Source: Orychophragmus violaceus
Taxonomy: Eukaryota > Streptophyta > Magnoliopsida > Brassicales > Brassicaceae
NCBI GenBank assembly: GCA_030180135.1
Contig: CM058233.1
Coordinates: forward strand, 60,470,500-60,534,499
Direction of reading: 5' to 3'
DNA length: 64,000 bases
Shown here: positions 21,156-32,581 of the stretch, in pieces
How the letters are laid out: every line of letters begins with the position of its first letter
Numbering within the stretch: the first letter of the stretch is position 1
Position numbers and translations under genes: made by a program
Notes under the pieces: generated by a model
Told to the model about the DNA's origin: nothing
Databases searched by the model: none
What the model saw: the letters and a program-made list of their open reading frames with translations, nothing else

Positions 21156-23874
21156 ATGTCTTTGATCCATTGTTCTGAGGACAAAGGAAAATCGATTCTT
21201 GTTTTGTCGTCCTCTCCTGAGAACAGTCCTCAAAGCCGAGAAAATGATTCCATAGTGTCATGTTTCAATGAAACCTCCTCTGATATTAAAAACCATCCAG
21301 ATCATGATTTTTTGGAGGATCATGAGTGTCGGCGGGAGCTAGCTGAATATGAAGGTGCCGTTCAAACTTCGAGTCGGAAAGAATTCGAGATTCCTCATCT
21401 AAAAACTCAGACAACCTTGAAGATGACGAGGATGATGAAGACAATGCAGTGGGTTATAATCAGGATGATGATCATGTCAGGGAAGGAGATCATGCGACCG
21501 GCATGGAGGACCTAGAAGACGTTTCCCCAGGAGTTGTTCGAGAATGTCTACCCCCATGCTGTCCGAAAAAGATTCTGTTAGGAAGACTTATCTAGCATGT
21601 CGTGCTCCTCCTGATATCATGGTTAAAATCCCTTCTCCGAGTTATCGGCATGGACCCCACCGCCATGATATATCTGCTTGTATGAGTAGTTTTTCAATAA
21701 CTGTCACCTTTGGCTTCCTCTTCTGTAATTGCTTGTCTCCTGTTGTGATTGTCGTGAGATTGTTATTTCTCAATTGTCTGTGACGTCCGTTCGCTACATG
21801 GTGGGCTTACTTCTGTTAGCCGCGGAGTGCAAAATTATTGTTAGTTGTAAGATATTCGAGGAAATGTTGATCATTAGTAGAATGAACTTGAGCCCAGGCT
21901 GTGTTTATGTTAGTATGAGATCAGATCAGAGCGTCATTACCAGTCGGCCCAACAAAATCCATAACTGGCACTGGCATTATTTCTATGTCGAATCATCTGA
22001 TTTGGTCGTTCCAGATCTGAGTAGGGAATTTAGATCGTCATGGAACTTGCGTTTTGGTAGCTGCAATTTCCCTTATATCCCCTTTTGACACTTATGAATT
22101 TCTAACACATTAATTATTTGTGATTTTGCAGTACGTCATCCGTTCGCGAAGCCCTACCCTGATATTTTTTCCCGAACCTCGAGATTATCTTGGCTCTCAG
22201 TCATCACTGCTGGTCTGAAATTAGTCGACTGCGTATCAAAAGGAAACTTGCGAGAATTCAAAGAAGTAAGTTTGAGTTTTATCTTGCAAGCCGTCATCAT
22301 GCCGCTCAGTTTTCTAATGTTTGTCCTTCGTGTTCGCAGTTGATTGGGATACTTCTTCTATTATTCATCCAGCCTAGAAAAGGATGGGAAAGATTAAGAG
22401 AATTGTGATCGACTACTCGCAGAAGCTTGCCAACAAGAATTCTGCCGCTCATGGCGCTTCCGTAGGCGAATCAGGGAAAGAGAAACCTCTTGCTATGACT
22501 TGTAGCAAAAGTTATTCTTAGTTGACCGTTGCTAAGCTCTCCTCTAACATTTCAAAGAAATAGAAGAAGAAAACGAGTGGTGTCGGCGATGTTGCCAACC
22601 TTCCTGAACCTACTTTGTCGAAGAAGAGGTTAGTTACAGAGAAGGCTATTGAGGAAAGCCCTTCCTTAAGTAAGGTGACCATGAACGTGGTCACGAAGAA
22701 GGCAACACAGAAAGAACATGCCAAGGAATAGGCCACTGAAAAAGGAAAAGCCCAAAACAAGGTAGCCAGCAAGGAAGTTGATAAAAGAAGCGGCAGATCA
22801 GCCGTCCTCGCTGCATGATTTTGATTACGAGTATAAGAATATGGTTGCTTTTATCAATAATCCGAAGGCTTGTGTCGACCTGTTCTCCTGTATAAGAGGC
22901 TCAACTAGGGATTTTCTGCCGATCAAGGACTTGCTGGATTCCAAAGCGTATGTCGAGCAGAAACATGCTGAGGCTGTAGTTAATCATTTTCATTTTTCTC
23001 AAAGCTAAAAATATTGTTCCCCTATTCTGTCAAGGTTCTTATTAATGGATATAATGTTTTCAGGTTGTGGGATGTTCGAACCAAGTGATCATGGAATATG
23101 ACTTCCGACTGAGGAAAGCCATGGAAGATTTAGCAGTTGTCCAACAAGAGTTAAAAGAGAGACATATTCATTAGAAATTATCCAATAAGTGTGTGTCTCT
23201 CAAGGAGAAAGGAGACACGCTCGTCGAGGAAAAAGTCCAATTGATAATTGAGTTGGATGAATCACAAAATTAAACTCTTACCTTTCAAGATGAGATGAAA
23301 GTAGAGTAAAGCGTATTCGGGGTTCCCGTAAAGAAGTTGTTCTTAAAGAGAAAAAACACGAGGAGGATTTAATGGCAGAGAAGGTCAAGTCTCTCTTCGA
23401 AAAGTTCCAGAAGTATGTCGAGGAACAAGAGATGGCCAAAGTGAAACAAGTTGAATATAGCCAGAAAAGTGTCACCAAGAAGTGCCTTGAGAAGCTGATC
23501 GGTCAGGGGGTAAACATTCCTCAATCAATAATGGATCAACTTCCTAGAGATGAGAAGAAGTTGGACGACAAGCTAACCAAGATGGATGTGCTTGACATGG
23601 AGGAAAGTCACTTTGTTCTTTCGCCGCTCTCCCATCCTTTGATTGATCAGAGTCGTAATTCGCCCTCTGCCATTCCTCATAATATTAATGAGTATGGATC
23701 GAATAAGGGTGTTATTCTTCCTGATCCGAGAGGCAATTCTTAGGGTCCGTCCAAACAATTCGAGAGAGCTTAACATAAAGATGAGCGAGTTACAACTAAC
23801 CAAGTTCAAGTCGATCCTTCAATCTTGACCCAGGAGCAAACATAGGACGTGGTTTGAGTGGAAGGATAGAAGGC
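21156..23874 (+). pseudogene. Antisense ORF of element D (Transposase_28-like plus coiled coil), decayed
   Basis: The plus-strand start at 21156 (MSLIHCSEDKGKSILVL) is followed by an acidic stretch. A domain matching the B antisense gene follows: PPDIMVKIPSP (about 21610), then YMVGLLLLAAECKIIV, RPNKIHNWHWHYFYVESSDL and PDLSREFRSSWNLRF up to 22088. A possible intron ends TTTGCAG near 22131. The C-terminal half (about 22400-23740) is Lys/Glu-rich coiled coil ending NINEYGSNKGVILPD. Several stops and frameshifts. The last residues are cut off by element E at 23875. Confidence 0.7.
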
Positions 23875-24919
23875 GGCTATAACGCCCCCTCCCCGTTATC
23901 CACTGACCGACGAGCTGACCGGCCAACAATCAAACAAGAACATGATCAGCCGAACCCGTGCAAGCCAAACGAGAAGAGTTTGTCACAATACGAAAGCCAG
24001 AGACGGTCCAGTTTGAGTCAATGTCTCGAACTAAACCATCCTTGACTCCGTTTACCTCATTTCCATGATACAAGGGTTTGTAACCCAAAGCTACTCCGAG
24101 TGTCCTACGCGTCCGCCGAGCTAAGCCCAACCCTAAAAACACAAAATGTATCTAATGAGCAATCTAAGATTACCCAGTGATTCGCCTCCCAACTAAACAA
24201 CCTTCTAAGTTAAACGAATCTCACCCAAACCCAAACAAACAATAACAAGCAGTAATGTAAAATAGCTGATTACGTGCTACCAATATGTAATGAGCTCCAC
24301 AACACACAAGCAAAGTAACAACACATATCATCAACAAAGGAAATCGAGAACACTGCAGCACATGCCCTCGATTAGACTTGATCTAACTAACGCGGTACTA
24401 ACACTAACTCCACACCATTGGGCCCTAAATGAGAACTCGGTAACTTCCACGTGAACCTTAGCTACCCCACGATAACTAAAACCTCCCACGACTCCTAGAC
24501 GTAAACACAAACTCCTACAACCTAGGACACCGTTCTCAGCCCATCGATCCGCGGTGACTCGGGCTACCCTAGATAGCCTAAGCTTCCATGCAGTCCCGCC
24601 CTAGGACGCGGCCCCATATTCTCTTTGTTACACACCTACAGACGTCACTCTGTAGGTTCACACCTGCAAGAACACTTCCCCGAAGGTACGTGAACTGACA
24701 AGGAACTCAACTTCCGAGGATCCAATCGGGCAGGAAGTACCGGAACACTATCTCTACACTTGCGGAATCTAATGCATCATATAGAATCCTAATAATAGTA
24801 ATATAAACAAGCAGACTCACTGGGACTCTATCACGCAAGACCAACAAGGTCAAGTAGAAAAACTACCTCAATTCACGTACACATTCTATCCCGAAAGTCC
24901 TACCATCATTCATCAACAC

Positions 24920-25195
24920 AACCTGACATATCCGGTCCCGCACCGGAATAGGTATCCCTACCCAGACTTACCTGGTCCCGTATTTGAGTAAGTATCTACC
25001 AGTACAGTTTACTCGCCCAAACACCGAAGTAGATGAACCATCACACAATCAACATGACACTCGGCCCAACACATAAGTAGATAAATGATCAAGCAATCAA
25101 AAGTCTACTCGGCCCCACACCGGAGTAGATAACAATCACACAATCAACAGTCTACCCGGTCCAACACCGGATTAGATAACAATCACATAACAAAT
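24920..25195. repeat. Tandem hairpin units in E LTR (left copy)
   Basis: Units of roughly 45-55 bp each carry complementary arms such as TCTACTCGG ... CCGGAGTAGA or TCTACCCGG ... CCGGATTAGA around a CCCCACA/TCCAACA loop, followed by TAACAATCAC-like spacer. The same array is at about 37325-37590. Confidence 0.7.
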
Positions 25196-25269
25196 CAGAT
25201 AATTACTTAGGTTTAATTAATCTTTAGTTCTTAGTTTTAACCCTAATTCATTTTAACATGGTACCTTGC

Positions 25270-25472
25270 GATTAGTAAGCTTACCAATTCAACTTTTCTT
25301 AAATTCATAGTTTTTAATTACTCAATTATCTTATCGCTAGATTAGAGTTAGTAAACTTACTAACTCCCTAGACAGTTCAACTCCAAATTATATATTTAAA
25401 ATTCCTATTTCAATAGTTTTATGTTTAATTATCCAAATCCATCAAGTTGAGATTAGTAAACTTACTAATCTC
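25270..25472. repeat. Three successive palindromes in E LTR (left copy)
   Basis: GATTAGTAAG/CTTACYAATT at 25270, GAGTTAGTAA-AC-TTACTAACTC arms at 25345-25366, GAGATTAGTAA-AC-TTACTAATCTC arms at 25449-25472. Right-LTR counterparts are at 37683, 37758-37779 and 37853-37891. Confidence 0.8.
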
Positions 25473-27067
25473 CTGACGCCCTTATAATTCATGATTAATT
25501 ACTTAACCCAACCCAATTACCATACTCCAAGGTTTGTTATGTGTTTTATCTGTATTTCAATCAACTCATAATTTCTCGTATATAGATTCATTTAGATATG
25601 TTCTTATATATATATATATATATATGCATATACGTCCTATCATGTTGTTTAATATGTATGCAACACCCTATCAAGCAATATACGGTAATATCAATCAAGC
25701 AACCAATGAGTGATAACTATATGCAATGTTTGTATCCTATATGTTTTGTTTAATTCCTGAGTTATTTAATCAACCTAACAATTCTAAGGTTCCATAATTC
25801 TGAGGTCTATATGATATACCTAAATGCATCACACATTAATTTAGCCAACTCACAGTGATATCATGATGACGGATGGACGGATTAATGGAACCACGAGACC
25901 CGACATGAACTCAACGCGAACCTGAACCTTCCCTGAATCGTTGACTTACTTTGACCCAAACTTAACCCGCTTTAACCCAAACTTAACCCGAGCGTTGACC
26001 CGGTAATTCCGATTGTTCCTCCACGCGATCCTCCGAACTGATCTCATACGATGTCTACTTCAAACCGCCTATAAGGAAAGACAAAGTCAGTACATGGGAT
26101 GAACATTGAAAACCTCCGCTTCCTGAAATATTTCACCGTTCCTCCATCACCATCCCATCTCTTATTCACTCTGAAATATTTCACCGTTCCTCCATCACCA
26201 TCCCATCTCTTATTCACTTTATCTTCCTTCCTCCTTCTTCTTCTTCTTTCTCCCTTCTTCCTCTCTTATTTATCTCTTCTTTTACTCTTATGAGTTTTTG
26301 GTATGAGGAAAATGAGTGGGAGAAGGCCTCCTTTTATAGTAAAATGGAGTGATCACCACCCTACATTTGTCACACTTCCCCTCCCATCTCCCTCCACGTT
26401 TCTACACCAAAACCAAGCCAAAACGAAATGTATTTCACTTCTCACCCTACACTTGTCACTCCCTTCTATAAGACCCTTAGATAATTGCCACCATATGTTA
26501 GATTTAATGCACCCAAATTCACATACAATTGATGTACTTCCTTCTAGCAAAATTTTGTGGTCCATGCTCATTTTTGGGCTTGATTTATGTCCAAAACTAC
26601 TTCATCTCTCAGCCCAAACCCTCTTGATCCAAAACCAAATCCACATAATTTTATTTTAATTTTGGTCATTAATTACTCCTTAATGATCCAAAAATCATAT
26701 CTTAATACATGAGTCAAATATTTCCAAAATCCTTTTAACCATATCTCATATATTTTAATAGTGTTGTGGTCGAAATTTTATAACTTTTTGAGTACTGTAG
26801 AGGTGTTCCGTCTTTTTCTCGGTTTTATCGGTTTCCATTTCCGATAGTCTGTAAACATCCAAAAATTTGGATTTCAGCGCTCTAAGTATTCGAAGTAATA
26901 TTTTTAAATAAAAAGAAGATTACTTGGCCCGTCAAAGCTTTCCGTCTTCACTTTTGGTGAATTGATCAAAATACCCCAGAGCTTCCAAATTTACTGAAAT
27001 GACATCCGATGACTTTCTGTTGACTTGTAATATGCCCGTTGACGTTATATTGAGACAGGGTATTACA

Positions 27068-28796
27068 TTCTCCTTAACTTACAGGAATTCGGACCCCGAA
27101 TTCTCCGTTCGATTAAACCTCGAACTCAGAAGTAGAACCATGTAAGTCCATTACTGCTGCTCTGATCGTATTATTTAACTCTGAACCCAACTCATGTTGT
27201 TTCTTAAACTGCTCCGAAACTTTCTCTGCTCCAATTAAATAGGTGTAACTCTGATTCCAAACTCTGATTCTCCAATCTGATATTCTGTTAAAACCGTCGC
27301 ACAAATATTCACGCTATACCAAAATCTTGAATTTCCCAATCCGCATTACTTCGCTCCCATATGCTTATTAACTCCAAAACTATTTCGGCTGAGATGTTGC
27401 TTCTGAATCTAACTCCATACATTGCTGCTTTATTCCAAACAGACTCCGCAACTCCACTATGAGCTGACTTCACAACTCTAACGCTTCATCTCGAACATCT
27501 TGTTTCTAATCTCCAGAACTCCGCTGCTTCATTTGAATCACTTAACCATGATCCCATGATTCCGCTGCTTTCGAAACTCCGCTGCGCCATTCTGATAATT
27601 TACTCAAAACCAAACACTCATAACTTCCGCCAAAAACATTTTTGGATTCGCCAATACCCAAGATAACTCATTCCATTAATGATACATGACTTGCTAGTAC
27701 TGAATTGCCCAAAAGATCCTCATCTCAAACGGATGCCTCTGACTCTTTTCTGATAAACTCTGACACCAAGAAATCCTTTCTGAGCCGCACTGAAACGCTC
27801 CATTTAACCACCTCTTATTTGATTGCCACACTAACTTGCTTTGTAGACTCGGGTCAAACTGCCATACTGATCCAAATCACCATCTTAATTTTCGGGGTTT
27901 GGGTTCGGTCTCGTGTTCACGTTTTATCGTCCATCACGTCATGTATCAACATACTCAATAACACTGGAATGGTTAGAATCTTTAAACTCATTCATCGATA
28001 TCACTTCCTTATATAGGTATTGGTAATTAATCACACACCCATCATTTACCAGTGGCTAACTAGCAATAACTTATAATTCCGTATTACCGCAAATAAGCAA
28101 TCTACCTTAATTGATTATCAATTTCGAGCTTATTTCTATCAAAATGGTTTTCTTACCTTTCATCTAACAATAAGACTAATCGATAACTTATCATCTCGTC
28201 TACACAAGAATAATGGTCAAACGCTTACCAATGCGGCTAACATTCTAACCAATCAATCTACGCATTTACTATCAAAAGCTTATGGTTTTATCATCTAACA
28301 ACCTAACAACACAATGAATTTAATCAAGCCATCTATCAACTTAACGATTAACCAATCCGACTATCTAACAACCTAGCGATCAAACAAATGTAATGCTATC
28401 CAAGAAAATAAATCTAACCGATCAGCTATGCAATGATGCCAAAAAACATTCTAACAACCTATGATCAATCAAATTTAATGATTCAAAATCAACGACTAAC
28501 AACCTAGCGAGCAATCAATGCATCAATCACATCAACATTCTAATATCCTAGCAAGGCAATCAATCACTCAATCAAATCGGCAAGTACCGCCATCTCTTAG
28601 GGTCCTAGTAGCCGTTTGTCCGGACCATCATTTGCTTTCATGTCGTAACCGTATTGCATTCATCATCCCAACATGCATGCAATAAAATTAATTCGTTACT
28701 TAAACGAAAAATATCGAATAACCCAACATTCACTATGTATATAAAATAACCATATATCACATGGGAAGTTTTAATACATAGGTCTGTCTGGTCTAC
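27068..28796 (-). other. Element E internal region, 3' part
   Basis: Starts beside the left LTR with the minus-strand purine tract AAGTTAAGGAGAA (27068-27080), the expected polypurine tract. No credible coding frame. It has C/T-rich stretches and loosely repeated AACAACCTAGCRA words near 28250-28570. F interrupts it at 28797 after TCTAC. Confidence 0.6.
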
Positions 28797-29942
28797 TGAT
28801 ATATCATGGTTTTTAGGACTTTTGACCATGATATATATCTTTGTTATCGAGTCTTTCTATGTGTTTTGGAGTCTTTTCAGGTGTTTTACAGGTTTTAGGA
28901 CATTTGGAGCCTAATTTGACGTTTTGGAAGCATTTGGGTCAATTTTGCACTATTTAGAGATCTCACAGAGTTCACTGGCTGCGTTTTCGCACTGCATCGA
29001 TCGATGCAGTTCTGCGCATGGTCGACGCAGTGGTCGACGCAGTTCTGCACACAAATCCTGAAATTACAGTTTTTTCCTAGAAACTTCCCTGATTTGCAAA
29101 AAGGCCCCAGCCGAGTTTAGATCATTATATTAGGGTTTTTAGCCACTTGTTTAGGCTTTTCAGACTTAAGTTTTATTTTTATTCAGAGAGAGAGAGAGAG
29201 ATTTGGAACTCATATTCTTTGTTTCTCTTTTATGATATTTGGTTTTCTATTCATTATGATTTCTGTTTCATTGATCATGTCTGAGTAGTTCTCCAGTTAG
29301 GTTTAGGGATTCTCACAAGGGATTTTATGGAGTTATAGGTTGATCAATCTGTAGTGATTCACATCTTTCTAGTTCTTCATCTAGGGTTGTTCTTACTGCT
29401 TGATCTGAATTGGCCACTTAGATTATTGATGTTAGGTTGATTTCTGCAACGAAAGTTGATTAATTAACTAGAAAGAACATAGATGAGCAATTTGACTATT
29501 CGCAAAGAAATTTTGGCTTAGGAGAATTGTGAACGAAAGAACTTGAGATTAATGCTTGTCTAGAACTCTAGGATTCGCAACGAAAGTCGGCTTGCTAGGT
29601 TGTTAGACATAGATAACATTCGCAACGAAATTTGGTCTGTTATAATTCTGTGATTCTAGTTTTAGAACAGTTCTTAATTAGATCTCGATTGATTGATTAG
29701 CCTATATTCCTGATTTCCTGAGAACTCCCTTGACCTGACGCCTTCGCCTTCTTGTTTACAAACCAATCTATTTAATTTATTGCTTGATTTACTGCCTTCT
29801 ACCGCTTCTACCTAGCATAACCTGAAATTCTATAATCTATCGCAAGAGTCTAGAGTCTCTGTGGATTCGATACCCTATATACTATTGGTTCACGTCTGTG
29901 CACTTGCAGTGTAGATCTAGGGATTAAAACCTGATCGTATCA
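28797..29942 (+). repeat. 5' LTR of element F
   Basis: Starts TGATATATCATGG and ends CTGATCGTATCA. It contains a TCGATCGA palindrome at 28997 with two GTCGAC sites at 29021 and 29033, and a GA repeat near 29186. Confidence 0.93.
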
Positions 29943-29948
29943 AGTTTT

Positions 29949-29966
29949 CGGCGCCGTTGTCGGGGA
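29949..29966 (+). other. Primer-binding site of element F
   Basis: CGGCGCCGTTGTCGGGGA, two mismatches from TGGCGCCGTTGCCGGGGA, the complement of the plant Asp-tRNA 3' end used by Athila elements. Six bases after the LTR. Confidence 0.78.
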
Positions 29967-30083
29967 CTCTTTTGAGTCTTCGATAGATTTGAACTTAGGG
30001 TTTAGACTAGTTTTTTCGTTTTTGTTTTCGGTTACTAATTTTTCTTTTTCTTGCGTTTCAGGTACGCCTGTAATCGCACTGCA

Positions 30084-30160
30084 TCGATCGACACGGTCAT
30101 GTGTGTCGATCGACGTCGTTTTCGCATTGCATCGATCGACGCTATTCCTGCATCGATCGA
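30084..30160. repeat. TCGATCGA palindrome cluster in F leader
   Basis: TCGATCGA at 30084, 30106, 30132 and 30153, mostly within TGCATCGATCGACAC. Distances 22, 26 and 21. It lies upstream of the gag start. Similar pairs are at 31602/31623 (in gag) and 32846/32867 and 32958/32979 (after gag). Confidence 0.8.
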
Positions 30161-30214
30161 CACAAAGCGAAACCCGAGATACCGAGCACTTGAACGTTTA
30201 GCAGGTTTCTCTCT

Positions 30215-32581
30215 ATGGAACCTGTGATTCTGATTCGCGGTGAAGACGGTATTTTACGAGACCAAGAGGGTCATATACCCAAAGCGAAGGGTCAGAAACT
30301 GGATGGGGAAGGAAACCCCATCATACCAGAGGTTGCGGTGGGTGCAGAACCTACACAACAAGAGGTTGGTCAGAAGAAGACACTTCCTGACTATAACAGA
30401 CCGGATCTATTCTATGCTAATCGGTCTGCGATTCGACCACCTCCGTTTTCCAGAACTGAATTCAGGCTGAAACCAGAGTACTACGCATTGGTTGGACATC
30501 ATCAGTTCCATGGTCTTTCTAGCGAGCATCCTATGGATCATATAGACACATTTGAGGAATTGGCTAGCAGTATCAAGGCTGAGGGAGTCTCTTCAGATTA
30601 TCTTTTCTGTAAGCTCTTCCCATTCTCTATAAAAGGGGAAGCAGCTTACTGGCTGAAACAGCTACCACCAGGATCTTTGACCACTTGGGATGCAGTCAAG
30701 AAGGAGTTCCTTAGACACTTTTATGACGATGTTAGATCCGAACAGCTTAGACATGACCTCTTGACATTCGAGCAGGAACCTACGGAGTCTTTTAAGGCAG
30801 CTTGGATGAGATTCAAAAGGTACCAAAGAGATTGTCCACACCATGGTTTCTCTGAGGTGCAGCTTTTATGTGCCTTTTTTAGAGGTTTGGACTTTTTGTA
30901 TCAGAAAGCTATGGATACAGCAAGCAATGGGAACTTCTATACCAAGACTCCAGAGGAAGCTAAAGAGCTTATTGAGAACTTGATAACTAGCAATAGTGTC
31001 AAGAATGCTGACAAAGAAAGGCAAAAATCTGGTGGCAGAGATGATAGCTTGCAGATAGACGATATGAGGGACAAGATTGATTCTGTCCACATCATCCTAG
31101 TTAGGAAGAGGCAATTTCGATCTGATGCAGTAGCTGAAGAGTTTGCAGAAGTGAATTATATAGATGGAGCTGATTATCATGGACAAACATATAGAAGTCA
31201 ACAGAGACAAGTTCCAAGATCGAATGATTATGGCTATTCATCTCACCAAGCCTCCCCATCCAATGAACAGACAAAGATTGAGTCCATGCTTGAGCAGCTA
31301 CTTCTTGGACAGAATAAGATGACACAAGATTTGAATGGAAAGATGGACTTCATGTATCAGGATCTGAGTGGAAAATTGGAGACTTTGACAACCAGAGTTG
31401 ATAATGTGGATGCTAGGATAACGCAAGTGGAAGCCAGTATACAAACAGAACATGTTAAGACAGCTTTGGCAGAAGATGTAGCTGAGCAGAATCAAGATAC
31501 TAAGGCTTGGGAGCTGAAAAATCCTAGACATTCTCGAGATGAAGATACTGCATCGATCGGAACAAATGTGTGTCGGTCAACACAATTTTCGAGTGTCAGT
31601 ATCGATCGACATCATTTTAGTGTCGATCGACACCATGGGCCTGAGCAGCCGGTTTGTTCAGAGAAGCCGATTGTAGCTGAAGAAAGAGTCTACAAACCAA
31701 AGATTCCTTTCCCTAGGAAGTCCAAGCAAGAGATTCAGTTAGAAAAGTGCATGAAGATGATGAGAGATAAGCTAACTGAAGCCCAATTGATTGATGTTGT
31801 TAAGAACATTCTTATGGTAAGGAGATGTGTTACAGACATAATTTCTAGTAACATGACTGAAGAAGAAGGTATCTTGATGGTCTCTGAAGTATGCGATGTT
31901 GTTATTCATGGTAGGATTCCTGAGAAGCTAAAGGATCCAGGGGGTTTTATGTTAGACTGTTCTATCTACAAAGACAGATTCAAGAGATCTTTGTGTGATC
32001 TTGGCTCAAGTGTGAATCTCATGCCATTCTCTGTCGCTGCGAGATTGGGACTGATGGATTTCCAACCCACTAGGATCGCTCTTGTCCTAGCCGATCGATC
32101 AAAGAGATATCCAGAAGGAGTTCTTGAGAATATCCCTCTCAGAGTTGGAAACCACTTTATTCCAACAGACTTTGTGGTGCTGAAGTATGAGATTGAGCCA
32201 GATGATCCTATTCTGCTTGGAAGATCATTCTTAGCCACTGTTGGAGCAGTAATTGATGTGAGACGGAGTTCGATTGCTCTCCACTTGGGAGATCAGCCTT
32301 TGGAGTTCAGGATGGATAGGTTGCAGAGATCCACCATTGATCGACAGAGCTTTAGTGTTGAGATAGAACCAGAGACTGAGATTGGAGAAGAGAAGATGGC
32401 AGTTCATTCTGAACTTGCTCTAACATCTTCTGCGCCTGCAACTGCTCTTAAGCAGAAAGCTCCAGATCTCTCTCTTCAACCAAAGCAAAGGTATGGATCT
32501 TCTAAACTCAAATCTCCTAATCCCTCAGCTGTGAATGCAAGAAAACGTCAGTATCCCACCCTCGCTTCGCTCCCACACTGA
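30215..32581 (+). CDS. gag: Gag-protease of element F (Athila-like), open
   Basis: 788 codons. Residues 1-90 are a leader (MEPVILIRGEDGILRDQEGH, YNRPDLFYANRSAIRPPPF). The Gag core spans roughly 90-265 (GEAAYWLKQLPPGSLTTWDAVKKEF, EQEPTESFKAAWMRFKRYQ, PEEAKELIENL). A middle region has GKMDFMYQDLSGKLETLT coiled coil and SIDRHHFSVDRHH repeats. Near 575-720 is a retropepsin-like domain with CDLGSSVNLMPFSVAARLGL (DLGSS in place of DTGSS, as in Athila proteases) and PDDPILLGRSFL. No CCHC knuckle. It ends well before where reverse transcriptase would start, so F would depend on enzymes from elsewhere. Confidence 0.9.
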   Translation: MEPVILIRGEDGILRDQEGHIPKAKGQKLDGEGNPIIPEVAVGAEPTQQEVGQKKTLPDYNRPDLFYANRSAIRPPPFSRTEFRLKPEYYALVGHHQFHGLSSEHPMDHIDTFEELASSIKAEGVSSDYLFCKLFPFSIKGEAAYWLKQLPPGSLTTWDAVKKEFLRHFYDDVRSEQLRHDLLTFEQEPTESFKAAWMRFKRYQRDCPHHGFSEVQLLCAFFRGLDFLYQKAMDTASNGNFYTKTPEEAKELIENLITSNSVKNADKERQKSGGRDDSLQIDDMRDKIDSVHIILVRKRQFRSDAVAEEFAEVNYIDGADYHGQTYRSQQRQVPRSNDYGYSSHQASPSNEQTKIESMLEQLLLGQNKMTQDLNGKMDFMYQDLSGKLETLTTRVDNVDARITQVEASIQTEHVKTALAEDVAEQNQDTKAWELKNPRHSRDEDTASIGTNVCRSTQFSSVSIDRHHFSVDRHHGPEQPVCSEKPIVAEERVYKPKIPFPRKSKQEIQLEKCMKMMRDKLTEAQLIDVVKNILMVRRCVTDIISSNMTEEEGILMVSEVCDVVIHGRIPEKLKDPGGFMLDCSIYKDRFKRSLCDLGSSVNLMPFSVAARLGLMDFQPTRIALVLADRSKRYPEGVLENIPLRVGNHFIPTDFVVLKYEIEPDDPILLGRSFLATVGAVIDVRRSSIALHLGDQPLEFRMDRLQRSTIDRQSFSVEIEPETEIGEEKMAVHSELALTSSAPATALKQKAPDLSLQPKQRYGSSKLKSPNPSAVNARKRQYPTLASLPH

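Larger units (their letters stand above)
23875..27067 (-). repeat. 3' LTR of element E
   Basis: About 3.19 kb, collinear with 36073-39495. It contains a tandem array of hairpin-like units (about 24920-25195), three palindromes (25270-25290, 25345-25366, 25449-25472), a TA repeat (25608-25625) and a private 48-bp tandem duplication (26123-26218). The right LTR has about 220 bp here missing near 24085. The frames seen here are low-complexity artefacts. Confidence 0.8.

Noticed and set aside
23857..23862. GTGGA as a clear target duplication for E
   Set aside because: GTGGA follows the right LTR, but the left copy is 15 bp away from the LTR edge. Candidates adjacent to the edge match only partly, so the duplication is left unresolved.
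24920..25195. CRISPR-like regular direct repeats
   Set aside because: This is plant DNA, units are imperfect, spacers are not unique, and the array lies in both LTRs of E.
26099..26659. Ser/Pro/Leu-rich plus-strand frames (also 38526-39086)
   Set aside because: They lie in CT-rich LTR sequence of E, are not conserved between the two LTRs beyond nucleotide similarity, and begin in low-complexity DNA.
29989..30201. 70-codon frame before F gag, possibly a signal-peptide protein
   Set aside because: The hydrophobic start is followed by translation of the TCGATCGA motif repeats. It is likely a leader-region coincidence, although an upstream ORF effect cannot be excluded.
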